NCBI RefSeq assembly: GCF_001632365.1
Contig: NW_024468544.1
Coordinates: 130,978 to 194,977 of the forward strand
From: Laetiporus sulphureus 93-53
Taxonomy: Eukaryota > Basidiomycota > Agaricomycetes > Polyporales > Laetiporaceae
Length of the DNA: 64,000 nucleotides
Direction: 5' to 3'
The position numbers and the translations under genes are program-made. The stretch's first letter is position 1; each line of letters begins with the position of its first letter. This document shows, in pieces, positions 34,065 to 46,159 of this stretch. The notes beneath the pieces are model-generated. The model saw nothing but the letters and a program-made list of their open reading frames with translations, had not been told where the DNA came from and ran no database searches.

Positions 34065-35455
34065 CTTGCCAAGGAGAAGTGACAGGAGCAGTCGAACCCG
34101 CCGGACATAGAGATTTCAAATTCATTGGTTTCCTCGGTGATGCCCAGCCTTTCCTACAAAAATTTAGAGACAGTCATCGAGACCGTGTCCGAACCTGCAT
34201 CGAGCACGGACAAATTGTTTCCGGAGATTTTGACCAGTGGGCGAGACAACGAGGCAGAGGAGTACGAGCTTTCAATGTACGATGATGCAACGGACGCAGC
34301 CCAGAATGAGGACTCTATTCTCCATGATCTTTCAGCAATCCTTCCCAGTCACTTCTCCATTACAAGGGAAGTGAGGCAGAACCCTTCTGAGATAGAGAAG
34401 CAAAAGCACACCATGGCCTACTCTGGTACACCAACTCTTACCGAAATGGGGTCGACGACTACGATTCAGACTCCTGTGCAGACGGGTTCCATAGCCCTGT
34501 CTGAATATGCGTCCCGGATTCCAGTATTATCAGTGACGGAACACACTGCAGTGCCTGGCAACATGGGGGGTACTCGGGAGGAGGTGGAGGAGGCAGAGGA
34601 GGCAGAGGAGGCAGAGGTAGTGATGGAGGAACAGGACAGGGGAGTAATACAGGAAGAGGGTTTAGCAGGTCAGGCAGACTGGGTAGCAGGGGCGGTGGCA
34701 TGGGCGGTGGCAGTGGCAGTGAACCAGGTGGCAGATCTGGACCAGGAGGAGGAGGAAGCGGTGGACCAGGTGGACCAGGCAGAGGTGGTGGCAGTGGCAG
34801 TGGCAGATCAGGACCAGGTGAAGGAGGAGGAGGACAAGGGCCAGGGAAAGTACCCGGGAGAGGTTTCATGATGCCAGCTTATGGACAGAAGATGGTGCCA
34901 GCATTCGATGGAGAACCTAGGAAGCTTAGGCAATATTTCAATGACCTGGCGGAGCTGGCGGCACAGGCTGGACTTACTGGTGATCAGAGAATTCACTACG
35001 TGCTGCGCTACTTGATGGTCCAGCAGGAGGAGCTATGGTCAACGGTCCTGGTGGCATCCACCGTGAACTTCGCCCTCTTCAAGCAACAGATCTTTGAGCT
35101 CTACCCAGAAGCAGAAGGTGACTGCCTCTACACCATTGCCGATCTCGAACAGTGCATCACAGAGGCTCTCGCTCGGGGTATCCATACCCGCACCAAAGAG
35201 GCGATCTACTTCTGAGAGTTCACCCCGATCGCAAACTACCTCATTCAGATAGGATGAGTCTCGCCCGTGGCACAGGACGAGCGGTACATCCAGGGCTTCC
35301 ACCCAGCTGTGAAGGTGACGATCTTGCTTCAGTGCGAGATCTTTCATCCCAATCACCATCCGGATGATGCCTGGAACATGAACGACATACACGATGCTGT
35401 GCAGAAAATCCTAGCTGGAGGAGGTCTTATTAGAGGGAGCTATGGGATTCGCAGA
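34065..35455 (+). pseudogene. gag of element VI (truncated)
   Basis: Homologous to gag of V: SNSLVSSVMPSL and YKNLETVIETVSEPA at the N-end, EEYELSMYDDATD, a Gly-rich domain (34560-34860), then FDGEPRKLRQYFNDLAELAA and QQIFELYPEAEGDCLYTIAD in a second phase, so there is one frameshift inside the Gly-rich part. Stops include TGA at 34072 and the TGA after Gln-Ile-Gly that V shares. It ends at the truncation. Confidence 0.8.
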
Positions 35456-35942
35456 CACTGGGTGAAACATTCAATACTTTCACTTCAAACATGATAAAAA
35501 GATAGAAAAAAAAATTTAAATCATATCATCATCTTTCATCTGAAAAAATCTTTAAAATTTTTAAAATCTTTTTAGAATTGTTTTATGTAAAAGATTCTGA
35601 AAAGATTTTAAACATTTTGATGCAAGTGCTTTGAAATGATGTTCACAGTCTTTTTATCATCTTATGGCATGAATGATCAAAAAACTCTTTGATCTATATC
35701 TTAACCTTTGCAACATATAAATATTATAAGAAGATTTGATAAATATTAATAAAAAGATTTAAAACCCTTTCAAGATAATTTATTGAGAAAGATGGAGAAA
35801 GAAATGTGACCATGTCACATTCAAAATAAAATATAAACATTGATTCTTCAGTGATCACTACTATGTTCAGCAGCATAATGTCATTAGTGAGTATCAGTAT
35901 TTCAAATCAGTGGTTATTAAATATATACAAAATATATTATAT
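35456..35942. other. AT-rich non-coding sequence
   Basis: Very A/T-rich with A-tracts (35500-35780) and no open frame of interest. Sharp compositional change from element VI. Confidence 0.5.
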
Positions 35943-36196
35943 TAGCATTAGCATAGTACTAGCATAGTACCAGCACAGTACTAGCACAGTACTAGCTTAG
36001 TACTAGCGTTGTACTAGCTTTGTACTAGCATTGTACTAGCATAGTACTAGCACAGTACTAGCATAGTACCAGCACAGTACTAGCTTAGTACTAGCATAGT
36101 ACTAGCATAGTACTAGCATAGTACTAGCTTTATACTAGCACAGTACTAGCTTAGTACTAGCATAGTACTAGCTTAGTACTAGCATTGTACTAGCAT
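35943..36196. repeat. 11-bp tandem repeat array (about 23 units)
   Basis: Unit AGCATAGTACT with variants AGCACAGTACT, AGCTTAGTACT and AGCATTGTACT, almost without interruption. The same 11-mer occurs inside the adjoining 82-bp satellite unit. Confidence 0.92.
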
Positions 36197-38130
36197 TGAA
36201 ACATTTGTATCATTCTTTAAAGATGCATACTATCACAGTAAAAGCCTTAAAACCTTAGTATAGCAGTTTTACTATAATTTTAAAAGTGATATTATAACTA
36301 AACTATCATTGCTAGCATAGTATTAGCCCTGTAACCTTAGTACAGCAGTTTTCTATGATATTTAAATTGATACTAGCATTTAAATGTCAGTATTAGCATA
36401 GTACTTGCCTTAACACCTTAGTACAGCAATTCTATTATAATGTTAAGATTGATAATGCCATTAAAATGTCAGTATTATCATAGTACTAGCTCTATAACCT
36501 TAGTATAGCAATTGTTCTAGCATTTAAAAATTGGTGTTAGGCTCAGGCACTTTGTGCTAGCATATATAGGTTCAGCCTTGACACCTCAGTACAGCTGGCT
36601 CACTACAATATAAAATTGTTTCTAGCATTCAAATATTAGCACTAGCATNNNNNNNNNNNNNNNNNNNNNNNNNNNNNNNNNNNNNNNNNNNNNNNNNNNN
36701 NNNNNNNNNNNNNNNNNNNNNNNNNNNNNNNNNNNNNNNNNNNNNNNNNNNNNNNNNNNNNNNNNNNNNNNNNNNNNNNNNNNNNNNNNNNNNNNNNNNN
36801 NNNNNNNNNNNNNNNNNNNNNNNNNNNNNNNNNNNNNNNNNNNNNNNNNNNNNNNNNNNNNNNNNNNNNNNNNNNNNNNNNNNNNNNNNNNNNNNNNNNN
36901 NNNNNNNNNNNNNNNNNNNNNNNNNNNNNNNNNNNNNNNNNNNNNNNNNNNNNNNNNNNNNNNNNNNNNNNNNNNNNNNNNNNNNNNNNNNNNNNNNNNN
37001 NNNNNNNNNNNNNNNNNNNNNNNNNNNNNNNNNNNNNNNNNNNNNNNNNNNNNNNNNNNNNNNNNNNNNNNNNNNNNNNNNNNNNNNNNNNNNNNNNNNN
37101 NNNNNNNNNNNNNNNNNNNNNNNNNNNNNNNNNNNNNNNNNNNNNNNNNNNNNNNNNNNNNNNNNNNNNNNNNNNNNNNNNNNNNNNNNNNNNNNNNNNN
37201 NNNNNNNNNNNNNNNNNNNNNNNNNNNNNNNNNNNNNNNNNNNNNNNNNNNNNNNNNNNNNNNNNNNNNNNNNNNNNNNNNNNNNNNNNNNNNNNNNNNN
37301 NNNNNNNNNNNNNNNNNNNNNNNNNNNNNNNNNNNNNNNNNNNNNNNNNNNNNNNNNNNNNNNNNNNNNNNATAGGTTCAGCCTTGACACCTCAGTACAG
37401 CTGGCTCACTACAATATAAAATTGTTTCTAGCATTCAAATATTAGCACTAGCATAGTACTAGCTCTGTAACATTAGTACAGCAATTGTGTCTGAAATTGA
37501 AAATTGATACTAGCTTAGACACTTAGTGCTAGCACAGATTTAGCCTTGACACTCTGGTACAGCAGTCAAACTACAATGTAAAAATTGATACTAGCATTAA
37601 ACTATTAGTATTAGCATAAGTACTAGCCTTAACACCTTAGTAAAGTGATCTTACTACAATTTTACAATTGACACTACCACTAAAATGTTATTACTACCAT
37701 AGCACTAGCCTTATGACCTTAGTATAGCAATTGTGCTAGTATAGATTCAGCCTTAACACCTTAATACAGCTGGCTCACTACAATACCAAAATTAATTCTA
37801 GCATTCAAATATTAGTACTAGCATATATAAGCCTTGACACCTTAGTAGAGCAATTTTACTATAATTTTAAAATTGATACTAGTGTTATAATGTTAGTACT
37901 AGCATAGTGCTAGTCTTGACACCTAAGTGCAGCAATTGTATCATAATTTAAAAATTGATACTATCATTAAAAACTTAGTACTACCATAGTACTAGTTCTG
38001 TAACATTAGTACAGCAATTGTGCCATCGTTTAAAAATTAGTACTGAGCTCAGACACTTAGTGCTAGCACAAGTTCAGCCTTGATATTCTGGTACAGCAGC
38101 TTTACTATAATTTAAATTTGATACTAGCAT
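36197..38130. repeat. 82-bp satellite array interrupted by an assembly gap
   Basis: A landmark CCTTAGTACAGCAATTTTAC-like segment recurs at about 36253, 36333, 36416, 36498, 36582 and then 37390, 37471, 37551, 37636, 37718, 37841, 37922, 38004 and 38089, spacing 80-85 bases (one half unit at 37759). Each unit also carries ACTAGCATAGTACTAG. CpG is nearly absent. Confidence 0.9.
36649..37371. other. Assembly gap (723 N)
   Basis: Run of N inside the satellite. The 83 bases directly left (36566-36648) and directly right (37372-37454) are identical, so the gap size and the array copy number are unreliable. Confidence 0.98.
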
Positions 38131-38132
38131 CA

Positions 38133-38850
38133 TACTCAGTACAATTCATAAAGCTCTAGCTTTGGCTGAGAGAAATGTTTTTCATAATTATTGAGTGTAG
38201 TTGAGTCAAACTGATTGAAGAATTGCGTCTTCAATCTGTCATTCATGGCTTGACACAATTGATATTCAACTGTATTCAGAAAGGTATCCACTGCTAGAAT
38301 ATGCAGTGCAGGTGAGTTGTAGTCAATTGCATGCAAAGTGGGGAGCTCAAGTAAGGCCTGCTTCAAATTCTCTATGGCTTTGAGCTGTGATTTATCAAAT
38401 TCAAACAGAACTCCTTTCTACATAAGCTGAATCAATGAATGTGCTCATTTTGCAAAGGTCTTGATGAAAATTCTCACAAAAGTGATTGTGTGCTCAAGAA
38501 TGCTCAAATCTCTGACACATCTTTGTACAGTTTTCAGTTTCTAACTGTTCAAACTTGAGACTTATCTGGCAATCTTCCTTCTGGCATGCATCTATGTTCT
38601 ACTATCATAATGTTTTCATATAGAGTGTTAGCTTTGTGCCTGAAAAGGTTCTGTCTACATACTTCATATGCTATACCACCCTGTTGAGGTTTTAAAAATG
38701 TTCCCAGATAAAGTGCTGAATATCACTATTGTCTGCGATCATTTCAAATGTTCTGTCTAGCTTGATGTGTCTAGTTGGTTGCTGAACCATTCAGTGGTAT
38801 ATCATCAACATATGAAACTAGATAGGCAGATATTTCTGCTTGTAAAATGT
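38133..38850 (-). pseudogene. Fossil RT/RNase H fragment of an element-V-like gypsy lineage
   Basis: Conceptual translation with stops and shifts gives YVDDIPLNG (catalytic box, about 38800), FIWEHF then LNRVV, TFSGTKLTLYENIMIVEHRC, MPEGRLPDKSQ, FVRIFIKTFAK, and a 76-codon open piece (38136-38366) with LKQALLELPTLHAIDYNSPA, LHILAVDTF and FSQPKLELYELY. These match the order RT thumb, connection, RNase H in element V (for instance NRVIHQMKRFGGTFLGKK), but V itself is too different to be the direct source. It is cut at the satellite boundary. Confidence 0.7.
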
Positions 38851-39342
38851 AAATTACATCATCATGAAAGATAGGGACTAAGTTGATTCACCTATTGGTG
38901 GAATAACAAGTCACAATGCTTTACAGGAATTTGAAAAGTTATGAGATAATTATGTGACATCTCTGCTATGAGTCTTTCATCATATCTGACATAAAGGTTT
39001 AGCATTGCACTGCATGCTGGACCTCAAACTGCTCTGTCATATATTTTAAAGTCAGAGTGACACCTGAGTGCTGAATCGTGACTATGTTTAGTGGCTCTAG
39101 ACTACATACCAATGCCTTTGTCAGTTATTGTAGATGATCTTTTTCACACTAATGTTGTGTATTTTACTGATCAACCATATATTAATGTCAACATATATGT
39201 GGCACTTTTTCTCTTTCATTTACATTATCTTTAAATTGTCTTAGCTGATCTTAGTTAGAAGTATTTCTGTAATACTCTATTGCAAGGATTATTTTAGATT
39301 ATCTTCATCACACTCGACAATGTATTTATCTATCACACACTA
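38851..39342. other. AT-rich decayed sequence left of the Tc1-like element
   Basis: No open frame or repeat recognised. It may be further decayed pol sequence, but I could not match it. Confidence 0.35.
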
Positions 39343-39553
39343 CAGTGACCCACAAAACTGTTGATAAAATTGCTCACTTCAACTTGTGTAGTAAATATCT
39401 CTTCAACCAATCTGTCAAATGAGTTAAGTAGGGGTCATTTCAAAGCCTATTATCATGGCTTTCCAAAATAGTCTTGTTCATATTTTTACCATATTCTGAT
39501 CTGAAAATATTGACTAATCTTTGAGAGCCACTCTTATTAACAGTTTTGTGGCA
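39343..39553 (+). repeat. Left terminal inverted repeat of the Tc1-like element
   Basis: About 211 bp. The outer end (CCACAAAACTGTTGATAA) reappears inverted at the inner end (TTATTAACAGTTTTGTGG), so each terminal repeat is itself bounded by a short inverted repeat. Confidence 0.75.
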
Positions 39554-39714
39554 TATACACAAGTGCTCAGAAAATTGTGATTTTTGATGTGTTGACAGGG
39601 TAAAATATTGATTGAATGATTATGTTTCAACATGAGCAATGTATCAACAGTCATACACAACTCTTCACGCTCAACCAATATCATGTCAAAGCTGTTGCTA
39701 CTGAAACTGTCAAC

Positions 39715-40413
39715 TGTCACAGCGACGCTGGACAAGAGATCAAAAGACTAAAAAAGGAACGGTCACGTGGAATGTGCCGCTCTAATCCCCCTGATCCCAA
39801 ATGTGGCTGAAGAGCCTAACACTCACTAGCTGGGTAGCAAGCATATGGAAAAATGATAGATATATAATGGGGCTTGAAAAGCTTAGTGGTTGACTGGGTG
39901 ATAGACGAGGAGAAACAATCTGAGTTTTTGTCCTCTTTATGCTGATCTTATATACATGTACAGTGGGCTATCTTACCTAAGCTACCTATTTACGGGTATA
40001 AGCTAATGGCTGTACATGAAACAATGGAATGTCTGGAAGTAGAATAATAAGTGAAAAGATCGATGGCTGCCGCAGCAATGTGTGCGAACATCGCGTCTAT
40101 CTTAGTTTCCCTTTGTTCTCTGGTGTGAACATCATGCCTATCTGGGCTTCTGGCTAAACTAATAGGAAGTGGAAGGCCAATGCTTAACAATAGTTCTTGT
40201 TCCCTTTGTTTTCAAATGGGTGCCTCTATTGTATCCTGGAATAGACAGGTCCGACCGTATCATCCACGGGTCTGGACCATAACATGTGATGTAGATTATC
40301 ACCTGATCCCTACACATCGTGTTTGTGGCTGAGTGGCATGGGATATTGATGAAGCATGTGGTCTGTGGTGTGGTAATAGTCATGTGCAGACTTTGTGGTG
40401 AAAATCTGTGACA
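39715..40413 (-). repeat. 3' LTR of copy III (699 bp)
   Basis: Ends TGTCACAG and CTGTGACA; same length as the other LTR of the element. In element sense it is preceded by the purine tract GAGAAGGGGGTAG (40414-40426). Confidence 0.95.
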
Positions 40414-40431
40414 CTACCCCCTTCTCAAGGC

Positions 40432-40740
40432 TCATTGTTCCGAGGAGCCAAAACCTTTATTGCCTCTTCTTGTTGCACATAACGGTTGGTAACTTCTAGA
40501 TGGAAGCCCTTCGGCATAATATTTGAAGATTATCTGGGCTATCCTGTCTCCTGGTTTGACCGAGAATACGAAATCTGTTGTATTAATCAGTATGACCTTG
40601 AGTTCTCTCATGTAGTCTGGCTCAATGACTCCTGTGCCCACATCAATTCCTCAAGAAGCCAGTCCACTTCATGGAGCTATTTGTGTGTAGGTGTGTTTCA
40701 GAGGGTCGATGGTGACTCCTATGATATAGGAAGAACTCGT
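40432..40740 (-). pseudogene. dUTPase domain at the C-terminus of copy III pol (5' part deleted)
   Basis: GTGVIEPDYMRELKVILIN (motif 3), VKPGDRIAQII (motif 4) and RGNKGFGSS (motif 5) are the signature of the trimeric dUTPase family, which hydrolyses dUTP to dUMP. Motif 2 (IAP-stop-SGLA) is readable in a shifted frame, and motif 1 has been lost to a deletion that joins the HPNEFFLY region directly to it. Compare the complete set in copy IV. Confidence 0.85.
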
Positions 40741-42480
40741 TCGGGTGGTCAGACATGCTGATTCTGTGCATGGATTTCGAGACAACTTCATATGAGGACA
40801 ATTTGAAGCGTTTTCCACCAAATGTGACAACCCTGATCAGTGCTTTGGGTGCATCTGGGTGTTGCTGGTGGAATTCTTGAAAAAGCTTATTGACGTTGGT
40901 GAGATTTGTTTGGGGTTCCCATGTATCGTCGGAATGGTTATAACCTTTCCATTTGACGAGGTATTGAACCCTTCCCTTCACGACCTTAGCGTCTAGAATT
41001 TCTTGAACTTCAAATTCTGGTTCTCCTTCAATTTCTATGGCTGGGGGCTTTAGGGGTTCACGGTTTGCGACCATGTCTTGATGATACATGATCAACTTGT
41101 TAGCATGGAAGACTGGGTGGACCTTCATTTGCTTGGGTAGCTCTAGTCTGAATGTGACTGGGTCTAGCTTTTGAAGTACTTTGTAAGGTCCAAAGTTTTG
41201 TATGCCTAGCTTCGCGGATTTGACTTTCACTCTGAGATCTTTTTCTTTGAGTAATACTAGGTTTCTGACTTTGAATGGGACTTCTCCCTTTTTCTCATCG
41301 AAGTACCATTTCATCCGTGAAGCCAAAACTTCCAATGCTGCCTTTGCCTGTTCTTATGCCTCGGCTCGGTGAGTGAATAGGTGCTCCAATGAAGGATGAC
41401 ATATTAATTCATGTACATCTGGTGCCATTTTTGGATGTTGGTCATATTCGATAAAGAATAGAGACAGTGCGGTGGACTCATGGGTCTGGTTATTGTATGA
41501 GAATTCTGCCGTTGGCAGATAGTAGATCCAATCATTTTGTCTGTGGTTACAGTACATGCAGAGGTACTGTTCCAATACCTGATTAACCCTTTCTGTTTGA
41601 CTGTCTGTTTGGGGGTGATATGCTGTGGACATTGTAGACTTTATACCGAGCTTCTGGCAGAACTCCTGGAATAGTTTACTCATGAACTGAGTACCTCTGT
41701 CTGAGATAATGTGGTGTAGTAATCTGTGGAGTTTGAAGACTTCATTATAAAATACATTAGCGACTTGGGACGAGGTGACTGTGTCATCCATTGCATAAAA
41801 GTGCACTCATTTTGTGAGTCTGTCCATGACAACAAGTATTGCCATCTTCTTTTCTCCCCTAAAGTCCATGGCTGGAGGAAGTTGAGTGATAAGATTAACT
41901 GTGACAATCTCCCATGGTCCTCCTGGTACATCATTGGGCTGTAGTAGTCTGTATGGTTTTTCTCTTGAGTACTTATTGCATTGACAACTGTCGCAACCTT
42001 GTACGTATTTTTTAACCATTACAGACATTCCTGGCCACCAATAGTTCTGAGTGATGAGCTCCAATGTCTTGAACCTGCCTGGGTGTCTGGCTGGTGATGT
42101 GTCGTGATGGAGCTTTATTAGGTCAAGGCATAGCTGTTGATCCTTGGGGACATAAACCTTTCTATGATGGAGCAGCAGTCCATGCTCAAAGTTCCATTCT
42201 GCGAGGTTTTTTTCACATTCACGCTGTCCTATAGTCAAAAGCGCACAATAATCCTTGATCATCATGTCATCTGTGAGTGCCTTCTTGATCCTTTCCAGTA
42301 GTTTGAGCATCATCAACTTCAGATGCGTGAGCGGGTCGAATTGCATTGATAGTGAAAAATTTGGATTTTAACAGCATTTGGTTCGAATTGTCGCTGTCTA
42401 TCCCCCTCTCATGGTCTGGCCTCCTGGACAGAGGATCAGCACATAGCATAGTCTTTCCAGGTCAGTGACTAAGTACAAAG
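40643..42480 (-). pseudogene. Integrase and chromodomain region of copy III pol
   Basis: HHCC zinc site: LHHDTSPARHPGRFK then CDSCQC. Core: TVNLITQLP (the position of the first catalytic Asp is Asn), IISDRGTQF (second Asp) and TERVNQ (Glu). A GPY/F-like [18 protein letters not shown] segment leads to the chromodomain: [34 protein letters not shown] and [12 protein letters not shown], near 40870-41040. Chromodomains guide integration to modified histones in known chromoviruses. One frameshift lies near 42300, with stops near 41340 and 42420. Confidence 0.9.
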
Positions 42481-42481
42481 T

Positions 42482-44543
42482 TAAATCGCATGAGGAATAA
42501 TGCCCAGCGTGCTTGGTGCCGGGATAACTTTTGTGTCTGGTGGGAGTATGTAAGGTTGAGATGATCTGACCAAATCTCAATTCATTCTGGATGTCCTTCT
42601 AGATAGTGCTGGTATTCTTCTAGTGCCTGAATGATTGCAAGCATCTCTTTGTCATAAATCTCATAGTTTTGCTCATGTTCGTTGAGTGATTTGAAGTAGT
42701 ATGTGACTGGATGCCATAGCTTGTCTTCTTCCAGTTGTTCGAGTACTGTCCCAGTTGCGTAGTCTGAGGAATTTGTCTCTAGATGGTATGGTGCAGTGTC
42801 GTTGGGGAGTTGTAAGATTGGGGCTGATGTAAATGCCATTTTGAGTGCACTGAAGGCTTGGTCTTGCTCTTCCTTCCATTGCCAGGGCATGTCCTTACAG
42901 GTGAGAAGCGTTAAAGGTTGTGCAAGTTTCACAAAGTCCTTTATGAATTGCCTGTAGAAATTCACGAATCCTAAAAAGGCCTGTACTTGTTTGACCTTAG
43001 TAGGTGCTGGCCAGCCAAGGACACCTTCGACTTTAGCAGGGTCCATCTGTATCGAGTTCTTGCTGATGATCATGCCACAATACTCAATTGAGGACTGTTC
43101 AAAGAAGCATTTCTCCAGTTTGGCATACAAGTCGTTGTCTCGGAGGTGCTGTAAAACTGCTTTTACTAGTCATTGGTGTTCTTTGAGATCATCCGTAAAG
43201 ATGAGGATGTCGTCTAGGTAGACTACCACCTTTTCAGTGCGAATCAAGTCCTTGAGGACTGTATTCATCATTGTTTGGAAGGTGCTAGGAGCATTGCAGA
43301 AACTGAAGTACATTACGGTGGGTTCGAAGAGGCCACGATGCATAATGAAAGCAGCCTTTTCTTCATCTCCCTCCCTAATCCTTATGTTATTGAACCCCCA
43401 TCTCAGATCAAGCTTTGTAAATATGCTAGCTTGTGAGAGTCTGTCGATGAGATCCGAAATGCATGGGATTGGGAACTTGTTCTTCTTTGTTACTGCATTG
43501 AGGTTCCTGTAGTCTTGTACTAACCTCAGTAAGCCATCTTTCTTTTTGATGAAGAAGACGGGTGCTGCTGTTGGACTCCTTGATCTCTTGATGTATCCCT
43601 TGGCCAACTCTTGGTGTATCCATGTGTCGAGCGAATTTCTTTCCTGTAGGTTCATAGGATATAACTTTGCCGGGCATGGTAACAATGCCTCTGGAACAAG
43701 TTCGATTGGATGATCGTAAGGCTTTCTTGTGGGCATTCGTTCTGACTGCTTCTTGAAGAACACATCGCCATACTCGTGAAAGTGTTTGGGGACATAGGCT
43801 GACCAGTAGTCTTTGTCCTGTTCTCCATTTTGCGATGCTCTATTCTGATTCCTCTTGGTGTCAAGACCCATGATAAGTGATGCTATGGCCTGCACATCAC
43901 GATCTTCTGATAATGACACCCATTTAATGAAGCTGTCCATGTCATTCCAAGTGTCACCTAACTCCTGGGAACCGATGAACTCCATGAGTTCTTCGATGTG
44001 GGGGATATTTGTGTCTTCCAGGTCCTCCTCCTGGACTGCTACCTGTGAGGGTGTGCATCATTGCAGGCATCGGGTGAACTCAATGTTAAGTTTTCCCCAA
44101 TCTACTTCGGGATTGTGCTCCTTGAGGAAACTCAGGCCTAGTATAACATCCTTGTGGCCTATATCGGTGACAAGAAGGCTCTGTCTGCTTGTATGGTTTC
44201 CGATGGTTATACTTAGAAGAACCCTTTTCTTAATAGTTCCACCCTTGTTGTGCAATGCATCTGCATTATAAACCCTGATCTCCTTCTCAAGTGACATCAT
44301 AGCAAGATTCAATCGATCAACCAGCCGTGGGTTGATGTAGCAAGAATATGCTCCTGAATCAAGGAGTGCCTCAGTCTGGACTTCCCTTACTCCCTGTTTG
44401 AGGTGAACAGGTAAATCGATTGCATGTTTTGATGAACCAGTTGATGCAATATATAGAAAACTTGAAACTGGTATATGCGAGAGCAAGTAGGTACTATTAC
44501 AATGTCTATGGGAACTCTGGCCAGACCTCAGAGAACCTGCTGA
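42482..44543 (-). pseudogene. Protease, RT and RNase H region of copy III pol
   Basis: Protease LLDSGAYSCYINPRLVD near 44330-44380; linker with MDSFIKWVSLSEDRDVQAIA; RT open for 271 codons (43170-43985) with LVQDYRNLNAVTKKNKFPIP, FTKLDLRWGFNNIRI and an intact YLDDILIF; thumb/connection GWPAPTKVKQVQAFLGFVNF; RNase H with ETNSSDYATGTVLEQ, where the usual Asp is Asn, and YEIYDKEMLAI. The phase is constant from protease through RNase H. A few stops (44066, near 43170, near 42581) interrupt it. Confidence 0.92.
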
Positions 44544-46141
44544 AGAAAATCCTCATCACTTTCTATCTCTGTGATCCTAGCTGCTTTGACAGCTGGTTCT
44601 GGTTCCACCTCCTTATTCTTCGCATCATAGCTGGCGAGGAAGGCTCAGACTGCTTCTTCTCTCACCTTGCTGTCATCGGAACTGGTTGATGCTGCTGGTG
44701 TGATTACTGTCCTGGTCGCTTATCCCCATCTCAGCATTTTGAGTTTGCCTTTGTACTTGGGGTCCGGGCAATGTTGCTTGAATATGAAGGGATGTTTTCT
44801 GCAGCATAGACAGAGCTTTCTTTTCAGCCAGCCTTCTTGTTCCTTGGTGAGTTGAGACACATGGTCCACGTCCATTGCATTAGGATTATTTCAGGCTCTT
44901 GGTGCCTGCAATGATGATGTCATTGTTGTTCCGTGCTGTTCTGCCTTGTCGGCTCTGAACTTGGACTCGAGTTGGAGGCATAGGTCAAGATACTCTGGCC
45001 ATGTGGTCGGGTCAGCGATACCTAGGCTGTCTCGTGTCACCATTGCTTGGCGTACATCCTTGTCTCGATGTTCAGTGATGTATCCGATGAGTGCAGTGTG
45101 CCCTAAGTTGGTCTTAGTGGCCCATTGGCAGAACTTTTCTGCGAAGAAAACCATGGTGGGGTAGGTCTTTGCGCAGATCTCCTTCAAGTGCTGTTGCACA
45201 TCCTTGTCCAGGTCAAGGGTCCTGTAGTTTACTTTGAGAATGTCGATGAAGTCCTCCCAAGTACTGAGTACCTGTTGTGCTGCTGCCTTGGTTGCATATT
45301 CTGACATGTAAGTGAATGCACCTCCTTCTAAGTGTAGCAGCGCCGTGATGATCTTGCATTCATCATCATTGATTTCATTCCACTGCATCCAGATGCCGAG
45401 TTGTTGGAGCCAGTCCTCCAGACTTCCTTTGCCTGAGTAGTGAGGAGGTTCAGCTATCTTGACATGTGGTTTGTGCAGTTGGACCATATCAGTGGTGTGA
45501 TCTTGCATCATTGCGACGCTGCTTGCTTTGAGTGAAGCTAACTCGTGATGCAGCTTGGTTTTCTCACTGCCTAGTTCCATCATCTTCTTCCCCATGTCTA
45601 GCATAGCTTCCTGTGTACTTGTGATTTCATGATTTAGAATGACCATGTGTGCATCCTGAGCCCTGATCTTGTCTGAGAGTTTCTCATTCTCGGACTTGAG
45701 TACTGCCTCCTTGAGTCATCGCTCTGTTTGAGCTGATGCAATTGAGGCTTCAAAAATTCTTTTGTGCTCATACATCTTGTTGCTGGGTACATTGTACATT
45801 TTCTTGAGCTCATTGTCAACTAATGACTTCATGACGATGATTACCCATTCACGAATATTGTCAGGGACTTTGCTGGGTGCAGACTGTTGGATGGCATCTT
45901 CAAGATGCTCATACTGATTTCCATCATATGATCATGTGGGGGGTATGTAGGCAGGGAGGAGTGATGGAGTCAGGGATGGTGGTTCTCTGAGTTGTGACAT
46001 GGAGTCTTGTGGTGTCAGCTCCAACGATGCTTGTCTTGAGGCATGAGGTGTGCTTCCGTCATGCGCTTCGATGTTTGGTCACATGATGTCCTGCATTCTC
46101 TGTGCGAACATAGACATTTGGGCACGACCAGATTCTGACAT
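44528..46141 (-). pseudogene. gag of copy III
   Basis: 1614 nt, ATG at 46141. The 251-codon open part (44891-45646) spans a coiled coil (KKMMELGSEKTKLHHELA) and a capsid-like domain (KGSLEDWLQQLGIWMQW to TTWPEYLDLCLQLESKF). Unlike I, II and IV it keeps CAA (Gln) before LESKF, but it has the shared TGA before LKEAV. The zinc-knuckle region is near 44760-44820. A candidate -1 slip site GGATTTT sits 14 nt before the stop. Confidence 0.88.
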
Positions 46142-46159
46142 TGCATGGATAGATATAAA

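Larger units (their letters stand above)
32321..35455 (+). mobile_element. Element VI: truncated, inverted relative of element V
   Basis: An LTR (32321-33988) is followed by a primer site and gag, all homologous to V but on the plus strand and clearly more diverged. It breaks off in gag at about 35455, after the Ser-Tyr-Gly-Ile codons, and AT-rich DNA starts. No pol, cargo genes or second LTR are present. Confidence 0.85.

Noticed and set aside
35943..36196. CRISPR-like regular short repeats
   Set aside because: The 11-bp units are contiguous with no unique spacers, and the sequence is eukaryotic; it is a tandem repeat.
36629..37390. A 253-codon open frame on the minus strand
   Set aside because: It is made almost entirely of the N run; an artefact of the gap.
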